Assembly (NCBI GenBank): GCA_030867875.1
Contig: JAOWCC010000577.1
Span: 149,102,344 to 149,166,343, forward strand
Reading direction: 5' to 3'
Length of the DNA: 64,000 nucleotides
DNA from: Actinernus sp. WN-2022
Taxonomy: Eukaryota > Cnidaria > Anthozoa > Actiniaria > Actinernidae
Under the pieces are notes generated by a model, which searched no databases, had not been told where the DNA came from, and was given only the letters and a program-made list of their open reading frames with translations. The first letter of the stretch is position 1; each line of letters starts with the position of its first letter. A program made the position numbers and the translations under genes. Positions 9,801 through 22,100 of this stretch are shown here, piece by piece.

Positions 9801-12800
9801 TTCAAGGCATCTACATCTGGTTTAGCAATGCCCACAAATGAGTAGTCTAATTCCTAATAAGAAAGAAAAGAAGGAGAAAGATCATCAGGAAGAGTTATAA
9901 ATTAGAGATACAAACTACAGTACTTACATGTAGTACATCATACAAACTCACATGTATAATAAAATGGTATACATGTAAGCTTTGAAAGTAATGAAACACG
10001 CATGTGTGGTTTCCTTGGCAACAACTGTGCACACTGTTCTTACACCCATCAATCAGTTTTCATGCAAAGGCTATGGTTGTGAATTACTGCCAATAAAAAG
10101 TAAACATTCATCCAGATATACTGTTCAGAACCCATCCAGCTTTGCCACTGTGCCGAAAATTAGTCAAGATCTACATTTGTTTTGTGTTCTCCTCCAATGC
10201 TTGTAAAAACAAATTAAGATAATTTTAAAGGCTGTGTTTTAATATTTGGGCTTAATTTTGCTTCAAACTTACGAGCACATAAAACTTGTTTAACAACTGA
10301 TTCAGAATTCTGTCTCTGCTGAGAATGAGGCCTGTACTGTCTGTAGTCGCTTCAAGTGGCTGTCTAAGAACAGTCCTTCTAATGTGTGCAAGAAATTGTC
10401 AGGTATTTGAGCTGTCAAAATAATAAACCAACTTAATTCTATATCAAACAACGAGTAGCAGTGTCACAAATGCCATCTGCGTAACATAGTGGGCTCAATA
10501 CATTTTATTAGACCAGCGAAATGCAACTTGAATCATGCGTACAACTCTTTTCCAGTAAAACCTGTTTTCAAAACTGGTTTGACTTGTCCATGATTGTGGA
10601 CAGCAGTTGATCAAAGACAGAGATCTCTGCTAGCAGGGAAAGTGACAGCATTAGGAACAAAAATCTACTCACCTTGTCAGTCCTGAATATTTTTTCAGGC
10701 TTCAGTTTTACCCTTCTGCCCTCTCCTACTCTGTCATAGCCAAATATTGCCTCTGCATTTTGTGCTTCAAGCTCTCCACCAAGAACATGATTGTTGGTAA
10801 ATATGCCGAAGTATCCCTTCTCACCAATAAGAACATGTGCATAAAAGCCACTCCCACGTCTAAGGAATTAATTACAAAAAAAAATTAATGAAGATTAAGT
10901 AAAACAAATACTTTTAGCCATCCCACTAAATATCGGAATTATAGTTTCTCAGTCTATACTTTTCTACAGTCATGTACATGTACACTGACAACATTACAAG
11001 CCTTATGAATAGGACTTGAAATACAATGTATATAGACTACAGGCTGTACGTAGTTTAATAAAACAAACAAGTTTTTATTTACTTAAAATTTAGAATGTGA
11101 TAAGGAGTCACTTAAGCCGGATTTGCACACAGCCCTTCAAATGTAGCCATGAACCAGGCTTTACTTGGTTCCAGACCCCCTAACATTGTTTCCCCCCAAC
11201 TGATTGACCCACCATCACGAGCCAGAGGGTAATGATAAAAAAAAAACATTTTATTGGGATGGCCTCACTACTTATTTATTGAGTTTATCTAGCCCTATCT
11301 TGAATGTGTTTAGATAGAGCACAGGCAGCCCAAGCTCCATTTTTGTCATTTAAAAGCAACTCATTGCAAGATTTTACAGAAGTTAAAGACCCTGTGTCCA
11401 AGCCCATGGTGCTTTGCACGTCTAATGTTTGATTAGTTTGTTTATCAACAGCTGCATAAATGATAGGCTAGCTTTTAGTCAAACTAAAATGCTCTCGATT
11501 GTTTATTAATTTCATAAAAGAAGTACACATACGTTTTGGGTAATGATTACACAATGATTTCACAAGATTAAAAACCCAATCAAGCAAATTAATTTTTCCC
11601 AGATGCTTCGAATATGAACAGTACTCTGCAGCAAGCCAGTTATACCTTTAGATTAGAATTCAGTTTACAACTTGTGAGTGCGACTTTTCACAATCCACAA
11701 GCAAACAAATAATAATAATAATGGTTTATTCAACAGTATATCCATTACACTGGCTCTTCACCTGTTGAAGAAGCTAAGACTAAATATAATTAAGATACTA
11801 ACTATTTTGAGATATATACAATGTCATTATTGAGCTTTAAGGGTGCATTTACCAATTTCGTCGCTAAGCAGCGACATTGCTATGAAGGGTCGGCGCGCGC
11901 GTGCGCTCATGCAATGGCGGGAAAAACTTACTTCCGGTTTAGTGAAAAAGCAACGCGCGCGCTTTGCAATGCTCCACTCCTTCAGTTTTGTTTACATTTC
12001 GTAAAAGTTACAATGAAGTTGTGTTTGCTACTTGAACCCGTTTTTTTTTTACTTTCCATGCTTCAAGTGCTTAATATAATGCCGAAAAAGAGCGATAAAA
12101 CCGAGAAAACCATTCTAGCTGCGGAGGGTCGCTGGACGAGGGAAAATTCCGATGTCTGAGTACGTGAAATTCGGGTGTCATGTGCAAACTAATTTTCGTT
12201 CGGATTTCGACAAAGAAAGTTTGGAAAGTGCTCGGAAAGAGCTTGTTGATAACGAGGGGAGTCACAATGTACTTACAAGTGAGCAGCTACACGTGAGAGG
12301 AGTCTTCGAAGAGTTTGGTTTTGAGCCACTTTCACAAGAAAGTAGCGAAGAAAAATACAGTGCCAACGAAACAGAAATCAACTCCATTTTTACGGCGGCT
12401 CGTCACGATACTAGGGACTTGACTGGAAGTAATCGGTTAATAATGACCAAAACGTTTTCATATATTCTGATACCAGAGTGTTCTGATACCCTGGACACTA
12501 TTTCTAACTATAAAGAAGCAAAGACCGATACAACGTAGAACGTAGATTGTCGTTCACGGTTGCTTGCTTGAACAATTCGTCAACTATTTCTAAGGCCGGA
12601 AATGTCTGTGAAAAATGCGAAAGTTAAACATAAATACGGAAACGGACGATGGCAAGTTCCTATTGACTTGCGACCAATTCCTTTAGGGCGAACAAAGCCT
12701 AAGGCCTACTTGCCGAATTTTGTAATTATTTCTTATTGATCAATGGAGAATATTATAAGGATTACGAACATGTGCGAATGATATTACACATTATAGCAAG

Positions 12801-13089
12801 ATATTCCTCTAGAATTGACATATTTAGCAGTGTTTTTGATTGCTATAGGATAGAAAACTGAGTCAGATTTTGATGTAAGCTTACCGTAAGTCGAATCGGG
12901 TTGTTTCCCCTCGACGCGTAAAGTAAAGTATAAAAGTGAGTGACTTTATTTTAGTGTCAATGTATTATAATTTAGCTTTGCAGCTAATTGGGGACACGTC
13001 ACTAGTCCTACGATTTTTATACGTCCTTCTCCGAGAAGACGTGAAGGTCTAACCGTTTACTGTATTATGTACATTGTAAAGGCAGCACC

Positions 13090-13128
<39 letters not shown>

Positions 13129-16100
13129 ACGGGGTTTGAACCTGCAACCTCCCGCTCGACAGACCGGCGCTTATTACAACCGAAAGGCGGTTAGACTGAT
13201 TATGGTGCAAATCGACTTCTTTGCGTGAATAAACCACTGGAATTAGATGTCTGATAATGCAGCTCTGTTTCAATTTCACTGATTTCATTTTCTTGTCCAA
13301 TGCCTTTAGCTTTGCCCTCGCAAATTCCATCGGTACACGAGAATCCATGTATGTAAAGATAATTGCTTTCGCGGCCGCGCCCCATGGACCGCCCCGTGGG
13401 CCGCCCCGTGGGCCCTGGTAACAATATTATACTTCCGGTTTCACAAAAAATTAAACTGAATTCGTGAAACAAAGAAAAGTCAATCCTTTTTCACATAAAA
13501 ATTGTCCTGAAGTCGCATTGCACAGAGCCAAGCATGGGTTTAGCGAAAAAAACAAAAACACGGAAGTTATGACCATCTTACTGTTAAAATTCACGGGGAA
13601 AAATTCTAAAACGATCAATTTTCGGTATATCGCAAAACGCATGCTACACCTTTTGTGCCTAACCCAGATCAATGATATATGCAAATATGAAAGCACTATC
13701 CCAAAACAATCATGAGTTGATTGAATTTTTCTGCCTTGATGACGTAATAATGACGTCATACGATGACGTCATCAAAATAAAAAGGTCCGTCTCCCAGGAG
13801 TTCCTGAGTGATTTATTAATTATTTTACTCAAATTGTTGGCGTTTTATGGCGTTTTAAATTCTGCTTAGCAACGGCCCAAAACAATTGGTAAACGCACCC
13901 TTAATTTGTTCTTGACCATAATGTCGCATAAATCTGTGTATCATCAGTGTAGAAATGAAAGGACATATTGTGCTGTCTGACTATATTGCCTAGAGGTGAA
14001 GTATATAGCAAATATAAAATGGGTCCAAGTACCGATCTTCGAGGAACACCACAGATTATGTCACGGCTGGACGATTTTTCACCTTCACCACATACAAACT
14101 GACTTCGGTCAGTAAGGTAAGAATGGAACCACGCGAGCGCTTGCCCTTTGATGCCATAATGATTCCAGAGTCTGTAGATCGAGTAATATATGGTGGTCCA
14201 CAGTGTCAAAGGCAGCTGATAGATCCAACAGCAGCAGATTAACACAACCTTGGTTATCGATTGCTCACAGTATGTCATCATGGACTCTGACATTAGTGCC
14301 ATATCCATACTATGATTTTGATTCAGAACTAGAAAATGGCAGAAACGATGAAAACGGTGATGATTTTACCTGCGCCGATCGCCAACACGAACGAAAGCAA
14401 ACAAAAAACACCAGGCATGCTCTAAAGTCTTATTTGTAAATTCAAAATCATTATTACCATTTTTATTGAAGTGCCACCCTGAAAGATTCAAGGCTCATTG
14501 TGTAGTTTCAGAAAATATCCATCAATCTTGGGGGGGGGGGGGGGGGAGTCAATCTGCCCAAATTTCCAGTGGGGAAGGGGGTTACACCAAGGCTTATATT
14601 TTCCAGAGGGTAACGCATGTAATCGATGATCATTGTTTTTTTTTCTGTAGAATTCAAATAAGTTGTCCCAAATCTTTTATCTGTTTGAGAGTACTTTCAA
14701 GACAATCCATTTTAAGTGCCTTTCCTTAAAGCCAAAGTGATTCCTGAGGAGCAAGACATCGCTGGATGGACGACAAAACAAGAAAGCGGCCATTTTGTTT
14801 TTCTCTCTCACTCAATCTGATGAGCATTTTGCACAGATGATTCTAACAAAAAATCGAACACACTACAATAATCTTTGATTACCACTAGTATACTAGTAAT
14901 TATTTGTATCTCGTGCATGAGTATTGTATCATAATCATGTTTTTTTTATTTATATACAATCAACATATAGCTGGAATTTCCAAAGGGGTGGGGGATCCAT
15001 GTGGCAAAAGCCTGGAAATTCCAGAGGGGAGGGGGGTACAATTTGGGCGCCCAGGAGAGGGGGGGTCAAAGACCAAATCCCTTCCGTAGGGGGGGGGGGG
15101 GGGGGGGGGGGGTATGGATATTTTCTGGAACTATACATTTAGAAAATTGAACACTGATCATTATTACCATTTTCGTTGAAGTACCACCCTGAAAGATTCA
15201 AGGTTCGTTTAGGAAATTGAACATTCATTGATTAAAGTGGATGTTACAGATTTTTGCAATTGTCTATAATTACATGAACAAAAACATGAGTAAACTGTAC
15301 ACCTACTACACCATTATTTTCCTGCACAAGACTTTTTTTCATTTAGTACAATAAAGTAAAAAGAGTAACAAAAATCACTGTATATGCTTAATATTCAATG
15401 GTCATTTGAACTATTTCCAAATCCTACATTTAAAAACACCCTAACCGTCCCTATATATTTAAAAACACCCTAACCGTCCATAATGGGTGCTCACTAAATT
15501 AGGGTGTTTAGAGCTAGTCACTAAACAACACAGACTACATGTTTCTATAACCCTTCTTCAATAGTCCTGTCAAGGAGGATTGAAAGGGCTTCCCATGATC
15601 CTTTGCAACCAAATATATTATCAACGACAAAAATCACGCGACTTGCTCATTTGAGATGGCCAGCGTTCGGATAAGACCCTTCTCTGCTAGTCCATTCAGT
15701 CCATTCAGTCCATTTGACACTCGCGAGCTTTTTTATGTCTATTATATGGATCAAAGTACAAAGAAGTTCACCCCAGTACGAAGTTTTCCATGTCTGGAGG
15801 TTAATTTTCAGTTTTCCTAACGAGTTGACTACCGAGTTTGCTGCCGGCCGGAGAGTTGACTACCGTCTACCGAGTTTGTGCCGAGAGAGAAGCTACTGAT
15901 TTTCCACTTTCAATATGTGGTCTTTACCAATATTATCTTCATGCATTTGAATATTAACACCTAAGGATAAATCAAACAGATTCCCCTTCACAAGTAGCAA
16001 AGTTTTGCAAAATCATCGTGAGTGAATTCGACCGTGAATTCGCAGCGGTGGTTTGAGAATATCCGTTTCGCGCCAAATTTTAACGGTTAATGCAGACGTG

Positions 16101-19100
16101 ATTACTCCAGCAGAACGTGAGTACATTTATAGAATACATTTGAATACTGAGTATTGTTGAACACTCGAATAAGATATCTGATACATAAAATCTCTAAGGT
16201 ATTCAGTGATTTAGTAAGAAACTTCAATTCACGAGAAGGTCAGTCACCTTGAACTTTGAACAATGGACGCTATTATGAATTCAAGCATAACAAAACGACT
16301 TCGCATGAATTAATGCAACGACAGTTGTCTGGAAAAAAACATTGTACCACGTAATATGAATAATAAAGAGACGATTGGTATATAAAGTTTCTCCTTCAAT
16401 TCTTAAAAGAGAAGAAAAATCGCTTGTAATAGAAGGGAAGTTTTGCGCGAACCTCTCCTTTCAATCTCTGTAACTTGTAAAAATACCATGTGAGCGCTCA
16501 AAGTACCACGGGAAGCCCTTTCAATCCTCCTTGAGTCCTGTGAACTAATCCAAATCCTACCCCTACATTTAAAAACACCCAAACCATCCACAACGGGTGC
16601 TCACTAATTTAAAGTCACTAAACTAGCGATTTCTAATAGAAAGTGAAGTGCTGCGAGTTTGTGGATTTCCTGTAAATGTGTGACATAAATGCAGACCACA
16701 TTGAAGATCGTTTCAACAATGCTGAACACGCATCACTTAAATATCAAAACAAGGTGAGCCCTAATATGATCAGAAATTATTCTGCAATAACAATGGACAA
16801 TCAATATTCTGCAGCCAGCCTTGGTCTCACTTGAAGAATAATTTGAATCAGTCTGAAGGTGTAGTTTACACACATGCACATACATGTATATTATGTTCTA
16901 CACTGGAGTGTAATCACTGACACTTAGTCAGTATTATGGAGACAGCCTTGGTCATGAAAACTGGGATCATGCAGTTTATACACATCTGAATAGGGTTTAT
17001 TGTATTCTATACTAACTTCTATGTACTATTTAAAACACTAATTGGAGTGGTATTACAAATGTTGAGAAAACAATTGAAACCTGAGAGGCGTTTAAAGTTC
17101 TCATACAAAAAAATATGTCGAACACACTTTGATAATCTATGATTACTTCTAGTTATAGTATACAGTATTATGGAGACAGCCTTGGTCATGAAAACTGGGA
17201 TGCAGTTTATACACATCTGAATAGGGTTGATTGTATTCTATACTAACTTCTATGTACTATTTAAAACACTAATTGGAGTGGTATTACAAATGTTGAGAAA
17301 ACAATTGAAACCTGAGAGGCGTTTAAAGTTCTCATACAAAAAAATATGTCGAACGCACTTTGATAATCTATGATTACTTCTAGTTATAGTATACATGTAC
17401 ATGTATATTACCAATCAGTAGCGGAAACGAGATAAACAAAATGAAACACTTAATATTTTTGTTTGCGACCACATTGGGCCGCTAACTTGCCACGTTGGCC
17501 GCTCATTCGGTTTGTTCGTTTTGCAAGTCTTGGTGTGCACTCTGTTCATTGTTCATACCATTACTGTAAACTGCTGGGTTTCGTTTGTAATTCAAGCTAC
17601 TGTCTTGTTCTGTGCTCAGTTCAGTTGAAACAGTTTGACTTAGGCATAGATTTACCTTGGAAATCCTGGCGGCAGGACAGCACTATTTTGGCACCACATG
17701 AACTCAGCAGTTTTTTAAGGGTGTTACTAAAACGAGTAACGCAGTAACGAGTAATGGAGTAACGGGAAAACGAGTAACGACCAATAATTGCAAGAGGTAA
17801 AAAAAATTAGAAAACGAGTAACGACCAAAAATTGCAAGGGGTAAAAAATAATAAGAATTCTTTACAGAAAATATTTACAGAAAATTTACGAAAAAGTCAA
17901 CAATGCACCGGCTTTCCATTTTTGCACCATAAATGTCACGTGACAAAGATGCAGACTGGACTTTAGTCATGGCATCCTTTTGGGCTTGGTATATAACGTG
18001 TTACAAGATACAATACCAAGATACCGTGATACCGTGATACAGTGATACGAAGATCTCACATTTCCTTTAAAATTTAAAAAATGGGGGGAAATAGTTTCCC
18101 ACAGAAATGTAGTTTTGGCTAGCCTGAATTTCAGGTGACGGCTGAAATTCAGGCTAAGTTTTGGTAGCAATTTTTCACATACCAAAAAGTGTTAAAAAAA
18201 TCAGTACGCAAAAGCAAGTTTTTAACCGGAAGTAAAAGGTTCTGTTTGTTTGACAGCAGGTCAATTAACACATGACATGTGCTCACTCGCCCATAACGAA
18301 TGTGTGGGAAAAGCTAGCACAAATATTGAGAAAGTTTTTCCAAAAGCAAGCAGGGCTAAATGCTCCAGCAGGGCTAAGCTCCAGCAGGATGCAAAACAAG
18401 GCCAAACAATGCATACGACTACGAGCCTCGCAAAACCTACCCTGGATAGCAGAGGCTCAAAATCGTCAGTTGAGCGAAGCGCGACCAGCTGAAATCGAGC
18501 CTCGCAAAACAAAACTCCTTCGTGAATCATAACTCCTTCGATAGCGGCACATTACAGTATATCCGTACCTGAGCACCTCTGGAACCAGGGTACGCAAAAC
18601 CCGACAAGTTCAGACAGAGTGCCGAGTGGTCCACATCTGAACATAAAGAAGAATTGATAGGAACTAACCGAGAGAAGATTTGTTTCCAAGAAAGCTTAGA
18701 TGGAAACATATTAAAACTCTGAATCGCTTGAAACCAACACCACAATCTCGCTATTTGCCGTGCTGTTTCAGGACCTTTCAGACTCCTGCAAATCGCTGTC
18801 ACTGGCATTTAAGGCCTTTGATTTCTGTGCCCTTCCTTTGTCATTTATAGGTGTTCACTTTGGCTAATTGTCCCTCAAGGACTTTTCGTCTTTTCCATTT
18901 TCCAAGTCCTAAGAAAACTAGAACCGGCTATAAAATGTTCTCCAAGCGGCGCGTAGCTTTGATCGGAAATCAACATTGCATTGTCGGAAAATCTTGTGCT
19001 ATTTTCTATTTTCTCAACAACACCCACAAAATAGTGCAATGTGATATTTTAGATTCAAGCATGAGTGATCAAAGTCCTGTATCCTGTGTCATCAAAGGAG

Positions 19101-22100
19101 GTGTTAGGAAATTACCAGCAAAGACTTTTGAGTACCGTTCATTCAAGAAGTATGATCTTTCACAAATTCCCTGGAGCACGGTAGAGGGTGTCGAAGATAT
19201 AAACGATGCGTTATTCCTATGGGAAGAGCTTTATAAAGGCTGTGCAGACACTCACGCTCCAATTAAATCTAGACGATCAAAAGGAAATCAATCACCTTGG
19301 GTCTCGGAGAAACTTCTAGAAATACGGCGTGATCGTGATTTCCACCGGAAAATGGCCCACGCGTCCAACTCTCGTTATCATTGGAGAATGTACCGTAAAT
19401 TAAGAAACTGTGCTAATCGTGAAGAAAAACAGCTTAAGTCAGAACATTACTGCAAACTCATCGAGAATTCTAAGAACAACAGCTCTAAGATGTGGAAAGC
19501 AATTAAAGAAACATTGCCATCAAATCATAAGGAAGTAAATTCTATTTCTATGGGTGATAAGCTCTACACGAGTTATCTTGATATCGCCGAGATCCTAAAC
19601 CAGCACTTTACGAGTATCGGGAAAAGCTTAGCCAAAGTATTTGGTCGCGCAGAAACTATGCCATCTGAAGTTAAACCACCCAATCACAAATTCCAGCTAA
19701 ATCCTGTGACAGTAGACTTCGTTAAGAAGCAATTAAGTCATATGAAAACTAATAAGGCTATCGGTCTTGACAAGATTAGTGCCCGCCTTCTTCGTGATTC
19801 TGCTGACGTTATTGCTCCTGTGTTGAATTATATTATAAATTTGTCCTTGAAGCTAGGTCAATTTCCTTTGTCGTGGAAATGTGCAAAGGTTATCGCACTA
19901 TTCAAGCAGGGAGATAGGACTGATAAGGACAACTATCGGCCAATATCCATTCTCCCGACCGTGAGTAAGGTTATCGAGCGAGCAGTTCACATACAGCTTT
20001 ATGGCTTCTTAGATCTTCATAAGCTACTGACTGTCAATCAATTTGGTTTTAGGCGCGGCAGATCCACATCTCTTGCCCTAACTCGATTTACTGACGAAAT
20101 GCTCACCAATATGGACAATGGCTTGTTAAATGGTGTGATCTACATCGATTTAAAAAAGGCGTTTGACACAGTCGATCACACAGTTTTACTCCACAAATTG
20201 AAAGTTCTAGGAGTCTGCGGAACGAGTTTGGCGTGGTTCCAAACTTATTTAAGCAATCGTCGTCAGCAAACAGTTATCGGACAAGTTTCATCAAGTATTC
20301 GGAAAGTGTCTGTTGGGGTTCCTTAAGGTTCCATCCTTGGCCCCTTATTGTTTTCTATTTACATTAATGATTTGCCCAATTGTCTTAGGCATACTTCGGT
20401 AACATTATTTGCCGACGATACAGCCATGTACTGTTCTTCGAATTCAGTTAAGGACTTAGAGTCTATGCTTAATGAAGACCTAAAGAACGTAGCACAGTGG
20501 CTTTACAATCACAAGCTAACTTTGAACACCGCAAAATCTAAGTTTATGCTTATTGGAAGTTCACAGAGGTTGAAATCCCTTGACACGATTAGTGTACAAA
20601 TCTACGACAAAGATCTTGATAGAGTAGATTCATTCAACTACTTGGGCGTCATCATAAATGAAACCCTTACCTGGAATGACCATGTCGACTACGCCAACAG
20701 CAAGGTTAAACAAAGATTAGGGATACTAACCAGGATCAAGTACTTACTTCCCGCTTCTGTTAGAGAACTTTTTAGCAACACAATGATCTTACCAATCTTA
20801 GATTATGGCGACATTGTTTGGGGAGACAAAAGCAATACTACTCTAATGAAATCCCTTCAACTTCTTCAAAACAGAGCAGCAAAGCTAATTTTAAATAAGT
20901 CCAAGCACTCTTCTGCTTCAGAGGCCTTGGAAGAACTTGGCTGGGATTCCTTATCAGAGAGACGCAGAAAGCACCGTATCTTATTTGTTTTTAAATGCTT
21001 AAATGGTTTTATAGACTGGGATTTTACTTTTACTTTTAAGAGAGACATGCACGACTACAATACCAGAAGTAAGAACGACATCTATAAGCTTAAATCTCGT
21101 AGCTCGTTTGGCCAACGTCGCCTTTGTTTTCATGCCATTCAGGACTGGAATTTGCTATCTGAGAGCACGAGAAACATTCTAAATCTAGATCAATTTAAAC
21201 GATTTATCTAGTTACTTATATATAGTAGTACGTTATTGTTGTTATTATGTTTATAGCTATTTTTTAATTAATACCTTATATTACTAGATTTTAACCTTTT
21301 ATAGATTCATAGACATTTTTATATTTTTATGTTTTTACACTAATACAGGACCTTCCTGAAAATCACCTTAGGGTGAGGTTTGCTTCCTGTATAAATATTT
21401 AAATTATTATTATTATTATTATTATGCTTTCGAATTTCAACCAAAATAGAGTTTTTAAAAAGCTCTAACTCAAGAAGAATTTATTCGATTTGTCTGAATT
21501 TTTTACAAAATGTCAATTGATATCTCTGCTGCATAATATTGTAAGTTGGGGAATTGGGAAATTCTAAAAAGAGAGCTCTTGACGGTGTTTCCCGCATATC
21601 TACTCGGATTATGTTTTCGCCTTTTCACCAAAAGCATAACTTTTGAACTAAATCGAATTTTGATATTCCCCTACATGTTTTGTAATACGATTTCTCCGAA
21701 ATGATAAAAAGCAACCATAAAATATTTTTGGAGTTGGAGCTTCTGAAAGTGGAGAAACGGGATCGCGGAAAATTTTCGAAATCCCCCCTCCCCCCCCCCC
21801 CCAAAAAAAACAACAACAAAAAAACAACAACAACAAAACACACAAAAAACGAGCAAGCCGAATTTGCACAGAAAAATAATCGAGCGAGCCAATATCACCC
21901 AGAAAAAAAATAAAGCAAGGTCGAAAATTTTAAAAAATCGTGCAAGGTTCTGATGCCAGAAATAAATTATTGTAGCAACTGAGAAGTCGTAAAAAAAAAT
22001 TCTAACAAAAAAAAAACGGGCCCCCTCTCCATCAATTTTCAAATGGTCCATCCCTAAATCTAGTTGCCAATGAGAATAAAGGTGCTTTCAGCATTAATTT

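Larger units (their letters stand above)
11713..14310 (-). mobile_element. Deleted CR1-like LINE split by a TTAA element
   Basis: At 13905-14300 the minus strand encodes the middle of a reverse transcriptase. It reads [19 protein letters not shown], a [17 protein letters not shown] block (the usual PQGS is changed to PRRS), and a YTDDTQIY catalytic box. The LINE 3' end with its ATT-repeat tail lies at 11713-11836, on the far side of the TTAA element. The sequence between the catalytic box and the 3' end is missing even after discounting the insertion, so the LINE is internally deleted as well as interrupted. Confidence 0.7.

Noticed and set aside
10267..10390. Possible extra exon on the minus strand ([16 protein letters not shown]) ending near GTAAGT
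   Set aside because: Its entry phase does not match the exon ending at 10673, and the direct join to 9853 already restores a normal His-to-Asp spacing.
12152..12538. 128-residue open frame in the 2.06-kb TTAA element
   Set aside because: No known motif and no splice context. Kept only as a possible relic within the element entry.
13090..13190. Possible tRNA gene (B-box GGTTCAAACCC on the minus strand)
   Set aside because: No complete acceptor stem or cloverleaf, and the flank continues as a SINE body.
14924..15142. Gly- or Pro-rich open frames around 14.9-15.1 kb
   Set aside because: Products of poly-G runs in low-complexity DNA.
18851..19029. First ~60 codons of the open frame leading into the RT, as a possible host-LINE fusion gene
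   Set aside because: The same DNA occurs in elements A and B (around 27730-27870, 55940-56080) without an RT, so the open reading is accidental.
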